Source of the DNA: Porphyra umbilicalis
Lineage: Eukaryota > Rhodophyta > Bangiophyceae > Bangiales > Bangiaceae
DNA length: 42,179 nt
Assembly: GCA_002049455.2 (NCBI GenBank)
Contig: KV919239.1
Coordinates: forward strand, 1 to 42,179
Reading direction: 5' to 3'
Of this stretch, positions 1-10,788 are shown in pieces. Both the position numbers and the translations under genes were made by a program. Each line of letters begins with the position of its first letter. Within the stretch, counting starts at the first letter, position 1. The notes under the pieces were generated by a model that was given only the letters and a program-made list of their open reading frames with translations, searched no databases and was not told the DNA's origin.

Positions 1-545
1 CGCCCCGGAGGTGTCCCCGTCAGACGACATGGCGAGGATGACAACAAATGGTACGGAGCAAGTAGCAGGGAGTCTGGTGTACACACCACGTGGATGGCGC
101 GTGCGGTTGCGGTACGAAGCGGTCGATGACATCAATGTTGGCCAGCATTCGGCAAACAAGGAGCGCTGTGTGCAAATACGTTGGAAACACCAATTTATCA
201 CAAACCCTCGTGAAATTTACAAAATTAATGGAACCAAGCGCGGGGCACTACATATGATACCAAGTTGATATGCTGGATTCGACTTGGACAGCCGAACACT
301 TCCACGAGCATCACGAATAGAGGTCTATTCCATGCATTTAGGCGCATGAGGAAAGGGTTTTCCCTGCTGTTCTAGACTTTCTTTAACCATGAGAAGGATC
401 AGAACTGGTCTCCGTGGCATGGGTACTCAAGGAAAAAAAAGTGGGCGCTCCAAGGATCTTGTAGCGCTGAGATACACCTCGGTGTTTCTCTGTCCCTCTA
501 GAATCGCGCCGTTTTCTTCGTCTGCCGATCCGGAACTGGCTCTGA
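1..545. other. No gene recognised
   Basis: Near-neutral composition. An open frame at 11-268 starts with GTG, carries no recognisable motif and may be chance; it could also be the tail of something beginning outside the window. Nothing else supportable was seen. Confidence 0.4.
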
Positions 546-557
546 TCAATTTCTGAT

Positions 558-688
558 GCAAGACACGTCAGTGTCTTGCGTGGAGTCAGTTGGAGAGTCA
601 GTGGAGTCAGTTGGAGAGTCAGTGGAGTCAGTTGCAGAGTCAGTGGAGTCAGTGGAGTCAGTTGGAAAGTCAGAGGAGTCAATGGGAG
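558..688. repeat. Short hairpin followed by a GTCAGTTGGA-type minisatellite
   Basis: Positions 558-566 and 571-579 form a perfect 9-bp inverted repeat with a 4-nt loop. From about 582 to 688 follow short degenerate tandem units built from GGAGTCAGTT and GGAGAGTCAGT, giving alternating 9- and 12-bp steps. The serine/threonine/aspartate-rich open frame on the minus strand is simply this repeat translated and has no other coding sign. Confidence 0.75.
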
Positions 689-1225
689 AGTAGAGTCTTT
701 TACTGAGGAGGGCGGTGTGCGTACGTTCTGTGTTTGTGCGCAGCGCGTCTGACACGAGCGTCTGTCCCCTCTGCGCGACGTTCCTTCTGTTCTGCTTCTT
801 TGTGCATGATTATTGATTCGATCTGGTATCGCATGGAAACGCACTTTCTCTCGGCCCGCTACGAGCATCATCTGCCTTCCGCCCATGTTAACCAACGGCC
901 ACAAATATCGTCCAGAATTCCCCGCAGCACCGATGACACGCATTGTGTTGCCTAGCCACGTCGAGTTACCGCCTGCAGCGTCATCAGCGGGTCATTTATT
1001 CCACAAAAAGGCGTTCAAGACAACGGTGGGATTCAAGGAAAAACGTCTATCTCTCAAGCCTATTGTCGTAGCCGCCTGAAAGTGTGTTATAAAAAAGCTG
1101 ATGGAGTAGGCTTTAGGATGCATCCATGCGGAGCGCCAACGCTCGTTCCATTGCCAAGTTCTGTGCGCGCCAATTTGAGTCGCCCTCATGCGCCTTAATG
1201 CGTGGAATCGACCTATAGTGTCTAT

Positions 1226-1609
1226 TAGGGTTGCACACGACGCCCCTACTTGGGGCGCGCCAGGGGCGCGCGACGGAAACATAGGACGCCAGACTGACGC
1301 CCCATTAGGCAGCCAAAACGCCCCTACGACGCCCCAAGTAGCACCCTCAGTGTTCAAAAAGTGGGTCAAGTGGCATCCATACTGTGCACTCATATGTCAT
1401 TTTCTGCGTCAAGACTGGGTGCCTGTCCCCAACGGTGCACAGCCGCCACCTGTTAAATCATGTAGACCCCCCTGTAGTCTTTCAGATCGCGACTCCTTGC
1501 TGACGCCCTTTTGAGTTGGGGCGTTAGGGGCGCACGACGCCCAAATGACGCCCTGGTGACACCCCTAACGACGCCCTCAACGACGCCCTGGGCGTTCTGA
1601 GCAACCCTA
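1226..1609. mobile_element. Non-autonomous TIR element (MITE-like) with GACGCCC subterminal repeats
   Basis: The 384-bp segment begins TAGGGTTGC and ends GCAACCCTA. Extending inward, the two ends match at 16 of 19 positions as inverted repeats (AGGGTTGCACACGACGCCC against AGGGTTGCTCAGAACGCCC). Both ends carry a cluster of GACGCCC or GGGCGTC heptamers in both orientations, about a dozen in all, while the middle (about 1350-1490) has none. Terminal repeats plus arrays of a short subterminal motif are typical of hAT- or CACTA-type non-autonomous DNA transposons. I see no convincing 8-bp target duplication, so the superfamily stays open. No coding capacity. Confidence 0.65.
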
Positions 1610-2315
1610 GCTAGCGGGCACGAAGCGCAGTCCCAACTCAATTGAGCGCTCATCCACAGGACCCAGCGACTGCGCCACTTGGGTCGACCACGAAGAAGCA
1701 CAAAAGCGTGTTTAGTCCTCGATGCAGGCACCGGCTCGTGCGAGCTTTGCGTCCAGCATTGTCTGTGGTCCGCCACCATCAGACCAGATGGTCACGAAGG
1801 CCTCTGGCGTCCCAATGCGCGTCGCGCTGTTGCCAATTCAGCATGATTGGATCCATACAGCACCCCAACGGGTGCCGAGGGTTCTCTGGACTGCCACCAA
1901 ATGGATACTGTCTTGCAATGGTTGCCCTTTGTGCTGACGGCGGAGTCCAGCATAGTGGACTGCTCCGAGCGCCGTGCCGCCGTTCTGCCGCGGTCCATCA
2001 TCAGTAAAAGGAGCTATAATGGTATATACGTTCTTACACTACAAGATGCATCCGGTGAACACGCCACACCAATGGAACAATAAAGCAACAGCACTAAGTC
2101 ACAGCGATCAATCCCTGCCAGTTACCGTCATGCCTCCACTCCGACCGTCGCGCATGCCCCGGTGCCGCGTCCACCGCGTGAGGTGGCGCTGCTGTAGTAG
2201 AACGGGCCGGCGCCCGTCGAGGCGGCGCTGCTGATGAATCATGAAAGGGTCCGGCAGGGTGTCCTCCACGAGCACCCTTCGCCTGCTGCTGCCCAACGTG
2301 GGCGAGCGACCCTCT
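1610..2315. other. No gene recognised
   Basis: Overlapping short frames on both strands with no domain, start context or composition that stands out. The part nearest 2316 is the downstream flank of the minus-strand secreted-protein gene. Confidence 0.5.
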
Positions 2316-2822
2316 CTAGTGGATCCCGTAGTGGTGCTTGAAGTAGGTCGATGGGTGCCCGCCGACCGTGGACTCGCTGGAGCCCGAACCGACAACCCCG
2401 TCGGTTGGCTTGGTGCCCGACACGCTCACAACGCTGCACGACTCCTTGTAGCACACCTTGGCAAAGAACTTCTTGACCGTGACAAGCTTGTAGCAGGTCT
2501 TGGTAACGACCACGGTCTTGATGGCATAGCACTTGTACGCAGTGCGGCGCGTGTAGTAGATCTTCTTGACACCCCCGTAGCTGCCGCCCCCATAGTGGCA
2601 CGGCACCTCCACCTTCTTCTGAACAGTCTTGCTGCAGTCAAACGCGACCTTTTCGGTCGATGTCTTGATGATGACGCCACAGAGGTAGGGGGTGTAGCAG
2701 CACTTCTCGGTCGTCGTCACGCACACCTCGCTGATATAGCTGGCTTGTGCGGCGGGGGCAGAAGCGACGAGCGCCGCAATGGCGACGGTCAGGGCGACGA
2801 CAACGGAGCGGGCGGACACCAT
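2316..2822 (-). CDS. Small secreted cysteine- and tyrosine-rich protein
   Basis: 168 residues from the ATG at 2822; this start is chosen because it puts a textbook signal peptide at the N-terminus. Residues 1-27 are a hydrophobic Ala/Val signal sequence with a likely cut after AQA (residue 27). The mature part of about 141 residues holds ten cysteines (34, 41, 42, 48, 63, 76, 98, 110, 124, 129), many Lys and Tyr, a GGGSYGG turn near residue 80 and a repeated theme of Lys-Thr/Val-Cys-Tyr-Lys. The C-terminus is Gly/Ser-rich and ends in a histidine-containing tail. An even cysteine count and high basic charge suggest a disulphide-bonded extracellular or cell-wall/mucilage protein, but I recognise no named family. 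No intron is needed. The frame also runs open upstream into GC-rich DNA, which is not coding-like. Confidence 0.75.
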   Translation of the reverse strand: MVSARSVVVALTVAIAALVASAPAAQASYISEVCVTTTEKCCYTPYLCGVIIKTSTEKVAFDCSKTVQKKVEVPCHYGGGSYGGVKKIYYTRRTAYKCYAIKTVVVTKTCYKLVTVKKFFAKVCYKESCSVVSVSGTKPTDGVVGSGSSESTVGGHPSTYFKHHYGIH

Positions 2823-2970
2823 GTTGGTGTGTTGGAGGGTGGGCGGGCGGATCAGCGAGGGGTCAAGGGAAAGAGGGAGAGGTGTGGGGGCGTGTGAGCT
2901 GGCGAGGTGCCGCTGAGTTGGTGAGCTGATGCATGCAGTGATGTGGGTGGTGGCGACGCCGACCACCCCT

Positions 2971-2977
2971 GATATAG
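2971..2977 (-). promoter_or_regulatory. TATA-like box of the secreted-protein gene
   Basis: On the minus strand the sequence reads GCTATATCAGG, about 150 bp upstream of the ATG at 2822, inside otherwise GC-rich DNA. It would give a 5' leader of roughly 120 nt. Position and isolation support it; there is no expression evidence. Confidence 0.4.
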
Positions 2978-3108
2978 CATCCACCGGCCGCCGACTGTTT
3001 GCAGCTACCCCCAGCGCTTTGCGTGCACACAAGCGCCCACCTCGCTGGGAGCGCCCGACGCCCCGAGCAGCAGGCGCCCACAGCCGACCGCGAACCCAGC
3101 ACGCCTCA

Positions 3109-3190
3109 CCCCTGGCAGACCGCGCCCCTGGCAGACCGCGCCCCTGGCAGACCGCGCCCCTGGCAGATCGCGCCCCTCGCAGACCTCGCC
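3109..3190. repeat. 16-bp tandem repeat upstream of the secreted-protein gene
   Basis: About five copies of a 16-bp unit, CCCCTGGCAGACCGCG. The first copies are identical and the last two differ by one or two bases. It lies 130-220 bp beyond the proposed TATA box, where upstream elements would sit. It could be an upstream regulatory array or an ordinary minisatellite. Confidence 0.85.
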
Positions 3191-3229
3191 GCCCAGGCGC
3201 GCGTGGTCGCGCCCACATGGACGTCTACA

Positions 3230-5560
3230 CACCCCCCCCCTCCGCGGCACGCGGCCCGCCATCCGCCCGCCCACACCACTGAGGGTGCCTGACGCCCTCT
3301 GATCCACCCCCCGCCACCCTCGACCGGCGCTGTCAGCGTCGCGGGCACGGCGGCCGGCCACCCCCCCCCCCCCCCCAACCCCGTACCTCGTCATGCCTCG
3401 GAGGATGGCGCACGACTCATCCCCCCCCCCCCCCCCCCCCCCCGCCGCCCCCATGCCACGACCCCCCTCCCCCTCCGCGATCGCCGCCCGCGACACCAGC
3501 GGCGGGGTCAACACGGCGGGGCGGACAAGGCCGGCGTCGCGCGCGCCACGCGGGCGTCGCGCGCGCCACGCGGGCGCCGCGCGACCGTGCCGCACGTGCC
3601 GCGGCAGGGCCTCAACGGCGCGCTTGCAGACACGCCCGACGCGCGTCAGGGGCCACCGCGTCCCGCGCGGCCACGGGCCGACGGCGCGCCTGCGCCTCGA
3701 GGCGCCCGCGTCGGCGGCGGCCGCGGCGGCGCAATCCCCCCCCGCTCTGCGTTGGCCACGTCCCCCTGCCGCTCGCCGCGCGGCTGCCTGCCGCGCGCCG
3801 CCCGCCTGCCACCAGCCGGGTCGCGCCGCCCCACCGACCACCAGCATGACGGATGCAGTCGCCGGTTGGGCCATGGGATGGGGGGGGAGGCGGTGGGAAG
3901 GTGCGCCCCCGTCGAGCGTCACGCGTTGGCCGCCGCTTCTCGCGTTGGGGGGGGGGGAGACGGCGGACGAAGCGGGGACTGGTGCACCCTTGGCCGCACG
4001 CCAGGGGCTCCTCCACGTGCTCGCCCGTGTCGAGCAACGCCCCTCTCCACCCCCTTGTGTGCGTCTGACAGAAGAGGCGTGGGGCGGCTGCATCTTGCAC
4101 GACCGCCCCCGGCCGGTCCGCCGCGCGGCGGTGAACACCCAACAAAAAATGCAGAAACCTCGTAGGATACTCGAGTCCATCAACCAAACACACGTTGTAT
4201 CGCGGGGCGCCGACTCCCTTGACTTGGCATCAGAGGCGGTGTCCAGTCTCGATACCTCGGAACAATCGAGGGCCTTGCGAAACTCATCGGCCCGTCCATT
4301 GGGGGGTACAGCCCATTTTTTCGTCGCCAGCCGGTGCGCACGGTTGTGGGTCAGCTTTTGGCGGTCATGTGAGCGCAGCATCGACGTTCTGGCAACTGGT
4401 CTCGTGCATTTCGGATGGTGGTGTTTGGTTGTGCCCTAAATTACAACGAATCTTCAGCACCCCTCCGCCAGCACCCCCATGGGAGTGCCGCGCTCTTTCG
4501 CTCGCCCCCCTTGGCGCTTCCAGGGCGGGGCGCGGCGGTGGCAACCGCTGTTCCCGCGCCCCCACGGGGGCGCCACTGCCGCCCGGCTGCCCGTTCCCGC
4601 GCTTGCACCCCCCCCCCCCCCCAACACCGACGCAGGCGGGGGCGTGCCCGCCGTGAGGGCCGGCCGCTCGGCCATGCCGCCAGGTGGCGGCCGCCGTCAC
4701 CTCCACCGCCGTGGCAGCGGCCACTATAGGCGGCCGGAGGGGGTAAAAGTACCACCCGTAAAGGCTTCCAAAGTGGGGAGTGCGGGATGGGAGGGGGATA
4801 GGCCGAACCGGGAGTGGCACGGGGACGACATGGGGCGGGAGTGCGGACCAAGGCGGGACCCGGGGCGGAGCCGATGGTGGGCGCCGCCGCAGAAACTCCA
4901 AGTGTTTATTAAGAGGAAAGGCGGTGGCGGCGGGGACGGTGACGCCGACAGCGTCCGCGACGGCGCGGGTGGAGGGCCACATCAGGGGTGTGGCGCGACG
5001 GGGCGGGCCGCCGCTCGAAGAACCCCGATCTGGCGCGCTGCGCTGGCCAAAACGAGGGTGGAACCTGCCTCATCCGACAGGAATCCTCTAAAAAATCTGC
5101 ACCTTTCGTTGAGGACCATCTGTCAGTGTGGAGGGGTGCCTGGCCCGCCTACCATGAATCCCGTGGGTACCACCTCGAGATAGACCCTGGAGCCCGTGTT
5201 ATCACACCTTGCAAAATATATGGCATCCAAATGGGTCATGAGTGGAGGTATGGTTCCGTACGACGACGTACGTTCGATTGGTTCAATCGTATACAGGTTT
5301 TATCATCTCTCGGCGGTGGTCGGCCGGCCACCGGCCCCCGCCGCGGCCACCGCGGCGGCCACCTCCAGCACAATTGCTCTGGCGCCGCGGCTTACTGGCG
5401 GCCATCCCCCGCGGCGGCCTGGCGGCCTTTGGATGGGGGGGGGCGATCGGCACCCCTGAAGTTGACGACACTGGGACGAAAGCAGCCTCGGGCGGCCGGG
5501 GAGCGACACGTGCGGGGCGCGCCCGCCGCAACGTCAGCGTCTACGCCAGACCCTCCACCG
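3230..5560. other. GC-rich low-complexity block, no supported gene
   Basis: Dominated by C or G runs, including C16 at 3361-3376, C23 at 3421-3443 and about C14 near 4610. A 20-bp unit (GCGTCGCGCGCGCCACGCGG) is repeated 2.5 times at 3534-3580. Long open frames occur on both strands because stops are rare at this composition; their translations are Pro/Arg/Ala/Gly-rich and carry no domain. The only one with a real ATG worth noting runs 4982 to 4365 on the minus strand (205 residues), and I cannot assign it. Confidence 0.55.
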
Positions 5561-5592
5561 TCGGGGGTTGGTACCAACCAAATGAACGCCGG

Positions 5593-5680
5593 TTTCGTAA
5601 GCTTTTCGTCTGGCAGGCGTTGACAGACGGTCGCCAGACGAACGGGTTTTCGTCCGCCCGTTCGTAAGCTTACCGTGCGT
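5593..5680. repeat. Dispersed palindromic repeat rich in CGTCTGGC, copy 1
   Basis: TTCGTCTGGC at 5605-5614 is inverted perfectly at 5633-5642, and CGTAAGC motifs flank it on both sides (5597 and about 5662). A related copy lies at 6880-7020. Looks like a decayed foldback or MITE-type element; no coding signal. Confidence 0.5.
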
Positions 5681-5917
5681 TCGCTCCGTCTGTGCTTCGT
5701 TTGGCAGAACGTTTGGGCATATCGACCACGCTGCATAGGCCATGAGCGCAGGTGTCAGCATATCTATCTATGTACTTCCCTGCGTCTTTGTGGGTGTGTG
5801 CACTACTTTTGTATTTCGTGTTAGAGGCTATAGCTTAGCCCAGCCATTCAAACCTATCGTCCTGGCCGCCCGTACGGGCCGGCCGGGGACCCCGGCAGTC
5901 CAGCCTCGCCACCCCGC

Positions 5918-6010
5918 CGCCCCACCTACCACCCCGTCGCCTCACCTACCGCCCTGCCGCTAAACCCACGACCCCACCGCTCTATCTACCGCCTCGCCAC
6001 CCCACCCCCT
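5918..6010. repeat. Degenerate 20-bp tandem repeat
   Basis: Four consecutive 20-bp units (5918, 5938, 5958, 5978) share the pattern CGCC-CACCTACC-CCCC. Strongly C-rich on the plus strand. No function is visible. Confidence 0.65.
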
Positions 6011-6880
6011 CGCCAAACCACCCACGGTCTCCTCACGCCATCCGCAGCCTCCCTGTCAGCGCCATCTCTGCTAGCCATCCCACCACGCCACTCAACTGCT
6101 CCCCACAGGTTCTCTCCCGCTCAGCCGCACCCCACCGCGTCATCAGCTGGCAGCACATGCTGGTACACAGGTCCGTCTGAGGTCCCCACTGCGGCTGTTA
6201 GAGGCTGATAAAGGCTGTTACTGGGGTTGTCCGCGTACCTCTGGTTGCAACATTGGACAAGGGGGGAGTAAGTAAAATAGGCAACCATGCAACAGAGAGG
6301 TTGAAGAGAGCGGCCCCGACAATGGTGGGGGTCTAGCGGATGGAGCGGGGAGCAGCAAAGGAGCAACACGCGGCGCGAGGGCGAGCAAGGACGCGCCAGG
6401 GTGGGTCGAGGCTGTGAAGTGCGAGACGAACGGAGGTCTCCTCTTCTCAAAATGCACAGCGGACCCTCTCCTCTTGCTTCCACTCGCGCCCTCTCCTGAC
6501 CACGTGGATTCAAAACTTTGAAAGAAACACGCTCACAGCGCGCCCTGGGAGGCCACAGGCAACGCAGTCTCTGCTGTTACAGCATACTTAATTGTTGCGC
6601 ACCGCTGTCAACATCGTATTAGCACCGTGGCCCTCGGAGAGCGGCCTTCAGGCGTGTCAGTTCCCACCATTCGTCCTCGAAACGATGCGAAGTCCGCAAG
6701 CAGATGGGCAGTAGGGAAAAGAGTTACTACTTCGCTGTCAGCAGCGAGACCTTGACCACTTGCAGGCTCCTGGAGAGACTCGGTGTGCCTTCTGGCTGTA
6801 CAAGCCACCCCACTCACGAGGGCTTGGCCTGACCGCTCTAGATTTGGTTCGCGCACGTGCCACAACCGTCGAGTTACCGG
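6010..6880. other. No gene recognised
   Basis: Mixed composition with short frames on both strands and no domain or motif. Repeat copy 2 starts at about 6880. Confidence 0.45.
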
Positions 6881-7020
6881 GCTTACGAAACTGGCTTTCG
6901 TCTGGCTCGCGTCTGGCGCTCGTTTGTCAGACGATCGCCAGACGATGAACAGACAAATGCTAGACGGAATCATCGTTTGTTTTTCGTTCGTTTCGTCAGG
7001 CGTTCGTCTGGCGGGCACCA
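6880..7020. repeat. Dispersed palindromic repeat rich in CGTCTGGC, copy 2
   Basis: Contains GCTTACGAAAC at about 6881, the inverse of GTTTCGTAAGC at 5593 in copy 1. It also has TTCGTCTGGC at 6897-6906 with its inverse GCCAGACGA at 6937-6945, and further CGTCTGGC motifs near 6911 and 7003. The relation to copy 1 is by eye and moderate. Confidence 0.5.
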
Positions 7021-7252
7021 GCTCCCGACGACGGCGCGGTCGTCGCGCGTTGGTGCGCACGCGTCAGGGCGACCGAGCCGCGTCGGTCCTCCCTCGGAGT
7101 GACCATCGAGGGTATGAGGTAGTTAGCGAGAGCGCGTTGAGCAGATGACGACGCGTTTCTTTCTTGGCCTCTATGGGCGACTTGCATTTGGAAATTGGCC
7201 CGATCAAGCCCATCACATCAAATGGGTATGCATAGTGAGGCGCGATTCATAT

Positions 7253-7291
7253 TTGACAGGTACAGTACTACAGTTCCAGCGTACCTGTCAA
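7253..7291. repeat. 11-bp perfect inverted repeat
   Basis: TTGACAGGTAC at 7253-7263 is inverted at 7281-7291, leaving a 17-nt loop, in an AT-richer stretch without genes. Could be an operator-like site or the relic of a foldback element. Confidence 0.6.
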
Positions 7292-7339
7292 TCGATGAGC
7301 ACCCACGTGCAGGGATGGCACCAATAAAATGCATGCATT

Positions 7340-7829
7340 AAATCAAATCGAGTTGATTAATATTTGTCGCTGCCTGTGGTGCGACACGCGTCTTGGTGGC
7401 TGAAGGTGCGGAGGCGGGGTGGTCTCAATGGTGGAGAGCGACAGCGGCGGGCGGCCTCGGCTACAGTGGCGGCACCTCACTCACCCTCACCTTGAACTGG
7501 ACGGACAACTGCGACCACCTCGGCCTCGCCGCTCGTCTCTCTTCCACCTCAGGATGACCGACGCACCACTCAGTGTGAAGTGTCAAAAGTCCACCACCGA
7601 CAGGGGCAAGCGAGAACCCTCGGACCAGCGACGCGGCAGCGACTTGGACGGTCAAACACAGCCCGCAGTCGAAGTCACTGGCAGCAATAACACCATTGAT
7701 TAATTGAAAACTCGAGAATTAATAGATTAATTAATAGATTGATCGAATCAATATGAAAAAGTCGCGAATTTTTCCATCCCTGCCCACGTGGGATTGGCCA
7801 TGCCGACGTGGGATGTGGCCACATCCCTT
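7340..7829. other. No gene recognised; AT-rich patch
   Basis: About 7700-7760 is markedly AT-rich with repeated ATTAAT. Two CACGTGGGA / GACGTGGGA (G-box-like) motifs lie at about 7785 and 7805, just outside the element that starts at 7830. No coding region is supported. Confidence 0.4.
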
Positions 7830-8398
7830 CGCAGTGCTCCTTAAAGGGTGTTCACACGCAAGCCCATTTTTGACCCATAAATCTGCGGAACCACTGCGGA
7901 AGCAGCCTGCGGAAGGCTTCACAACGCAAAAAAATTGATGACCATCAGCAACGCGAACCCTGCGAGACCGGCGATGACAGCAGCCGACAGTGGATACAAG
8001 CCAATCAGCGCCTTGTCATTCCACTATGATCCAATGGCAGAGCGGAGTATCCCACCTACTACTCTACGTGCAGCGAGCAATTCTCACCCGGCTGGCGCAA
8101 ACGCAGCATGCTGTCGCAAGCCGATCTTGCGGCAGCTTGCTGAAGGCTGTTTGCGCATGCTGGTGAAGCACGTACCGGGGATGTGCGGCGTGCGGGCTGG
8201 GAGGGGCGGTGCTTCTTTCGTCGAGACGCTTCGAATGGTGTACAGCACGCACGCCGCACGGTCCCGGTTTTGGCTGCACAAAATGTTGCGGCTGAAAAGA
8301 AGGAGGAATACCCTGCCTAAGGGGTTCCGCAAAAATCTTGCGGAGCTTCAGCAGAGACTTTGCCGTCTGTGTGCGAACACGATTTAAGGAGCACTGCG
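7830..8398. mobile_element. 569-bp TIR element (MITE-like) with TGCGGAA subterminal repeats
   Basis: The ends 7830-7860 and 8368-8398 are inverted repeats matching at 27 of 31 positions; the outer 16 bp (CGCAGTGCTCCTTAAA) are perfect. Inside, TGCGG motifs cluster near both ends (three within 7880-7915, more at 8130 and 8325-8345). An open frame of 150 codons (7935-8387, first codon ATG) fills the element but has no recognisable domain, and its last part lies in the terminal repeat. I read it as fortuitous or a vestige of a transposase gene. A partial relative lies at 14162-14292. Confidence 0.75.
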
Positions 8399-8399
8399 C

Positions 8400-9200
8400 T
8401 GACGACGTACTGCATTGTCTCCAGCGCTGTGGCTCCTTGCTTCAGGCCGGTCAATCTCGTGAAATCTTTGTTCAAGCTCAAGCTCGATGAATAGAGGCTT
8501 GTAAATCCCGCCCTCGTGACACCAAAAGAGCCGTGTGATTGTACCGCTTTTCTTTTTCCTTGATACAGAGCGGGGAACAACTTTTGCGACACAGATCTCG
8601 TACGGACGAAAGGACCGTCTGAGGTTGCTGTAGAACATGCTGTAGTCATGGAGGGCCGCAGGCCCTCTGAAGGGGCACGAAACATATATGTCAGCACCTC
8701 TTCGAGGCTCTTACAATCGCGAGGGCTTTCATCTTTCCTCTGGCTGTCTCTCAACAGACTGGCGCGCACGTGTTGGCGGATATCCGTTCTGCGTCTGGCA
8801 GCACGTGGCAATGGACTGCGCTACTGCTTCGGGCGTTCCGTCGGCTGCGTCTGTACCGACAATGAACCGTCTTTGAGGAAACTTGGTAGGGTGTGCTGCC
8901 AGGTCATAGCAAGACTTGACCGCCAACGGAATCTAGCAGTCACAGATGCGGACGGGGCACACGTGGGGATGGACGCACCAACGTTGGCCTCTTGATACCA
9001 GCACAGCTGTGGTGCACCCGCGGGTCTCGCCTGGACATCCGCACAGTAGCTACCGCAGCGCCGTGCAGAGGGTGGCGACCATCGCGGCCAACAGCGCGAA
9101 TCCCTGCTCTACCCAACTGCAACGGCAGGAGGAGGGAAAGCGCAACCGCCCCGATGGCGACAAAGGTCTTGCCTACCAAACCCCTGGCATCCCGACCGGT
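8400..9200. other. No gene recognised
   Basis: Near-neutral DNA with overlapping short frames on both strands, no motif, and no start or stop context worth naming. Confidence 0.45.
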
Positions 9201-10788
9201 CATGATCTACCACGCCGCCCGTGGCACCCCTTTCCCCCCCCAACGCCTCTCACCCGCCCTTGCGCGGCGCTGGAGCCGGCCTGAAGCCCCCCTCCTGCCC
9301 CCCCTTCCCTGGCCACCGCCCACGGCCGCGTCCACCACCCACACGCACCGGACGCAGGACCCAACACACAGGGACGGCCGTCGACCCACAAGGCGGGCGG
9401 CCGCTCAGCGTCCCCCCACCCCCCCCCCCCCCAGCGCCATCCCTCGCGGCCGGCCGCCGCGGCCCAAAGACCGCCCGCCCGACGGTGGCGGCCGGCGCGA
9501 CACCGTGTGTGCCGGTCAGTCGAGCGGCGGCGGAGGGGGTGCCGCGTCATGACGGGCTCGCGCCGCAGCCCGCACAGGCGTCGGCCGCCCCGGCCACGGA
9601 CGGGGGCGGCGGTGGGTGGCCGCAGCCTGCTGCCAACGACGCGGCAGCGGCGGCGGCGTGCGGAGCGGGCGGCACCTCGACGGTCGCCACTGCGGCGGGC
9701 GCGGCAGCGACCACCACGGCGGCGGCCGACGCTGCTGGTGTGGCGGCCGCCCGCACGCGCCCGTCCTCGCCCCGGCGGCCGCCGCTCTGCCGCGCCGGCC
9801 GCCACCCACCCTGTCGCCCCTTTCCCGTGGCGGCGGCGGCGCCGCCGCGCGCGTGCCGCCGTCAGCGGCGGCGCACGACGGGGTGGTGCTCGTCAAAAAG
9901 GGCCGACGCGGGGCGCGCGGCGTCGCCCCCGCGCGTGGGGTCTGGGGGTGGCCGCGGGGGGTCCCCGCCGCCGCCGCTGCCGTGGGGGGTGGCGCTGGTG
10001 CCGCCGTGGCGGCGTGGGTGGCTTGCGGGCCGCCCGCGTGCGGCGGCGACGGCGCCGTCGAAACAGGCGGGCGGGGGGGAGCCGGGCGTACGGAGGTTTC
10101 TACCCGGGGGCGGCCCGCGGGCCTACTGACACGGGCGCGCCGGGGAGGGGGGGGAAAGGGGAGGGGAAGAGGGGTGTGAGGCAGGCGACACTCCCGGCGG
10201 CCGACTGGGACCCGGGTTGGCCCAGTGCCTCGTTGCGCTGAGGAGAAAAGGCGGGTGGGGGACGGCGTCACCAAGACGGAAAAAAAAAGAAAGGGGACGG
10301 GCGCCGATCATGGAGCTCCACCAAACTGTGAGCTGCGGGTGCCGCCGCGTGCGGGGCGGCGGGCGCAGGTTGTGGCCACGGTCGCGGCACGGCCCACGGG
10401 CTGGCGGCCGTCGCGGTGGGTGCGAGGGGCAACCGACGCCGGCGGTGCGCGCGCCGCGCCTTTTGGTCGGGGCGCCCGCCCCCGCCGCGCGCGTCCCCGC
10501 GGCGCACACGTTGCAGCGGCGGTGGGGCGTTTCAGACCAGCAGCGACCCCCGGTGGCGCCGGTCGGACCGCCCGCCGGCCCCAGTCGGGGCTCGCCGCCC
10601 CGCCCGCCACGCCCGTCACGGGCGTGACGGCGGCGGCGGCTCAGCGGCGCCGCACGCACGCCGGGGCGCCCCGACGCGGTCGACGGTGCGCGTGCCCGAC
10701 GGTTGGCAGGGTGCGGGGGTGGGCGGCGGCGCGTGCACGGCGGGTGCGCGGTGCAGCGGCGGTGCGGACACCCCATCGTGGAGGCCTC

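Noticed and set aside
3005..4381. 458-codon minus-strand open frame joined to the secreted-protein region
   Set aside because: Low-complexity translation crossing C16 and C23 runs and a tandem repeat; the secreted protein has its own ATG and signal peptide at 2822 and its TATA box lies inside this frame.
7935..8387. 150-codon ATG-initiated frame
   Set aside because: It ends inside the terminal inverted repeat of the 7830-8398 element and has no transposase or other motif, so it is not called as a gene.
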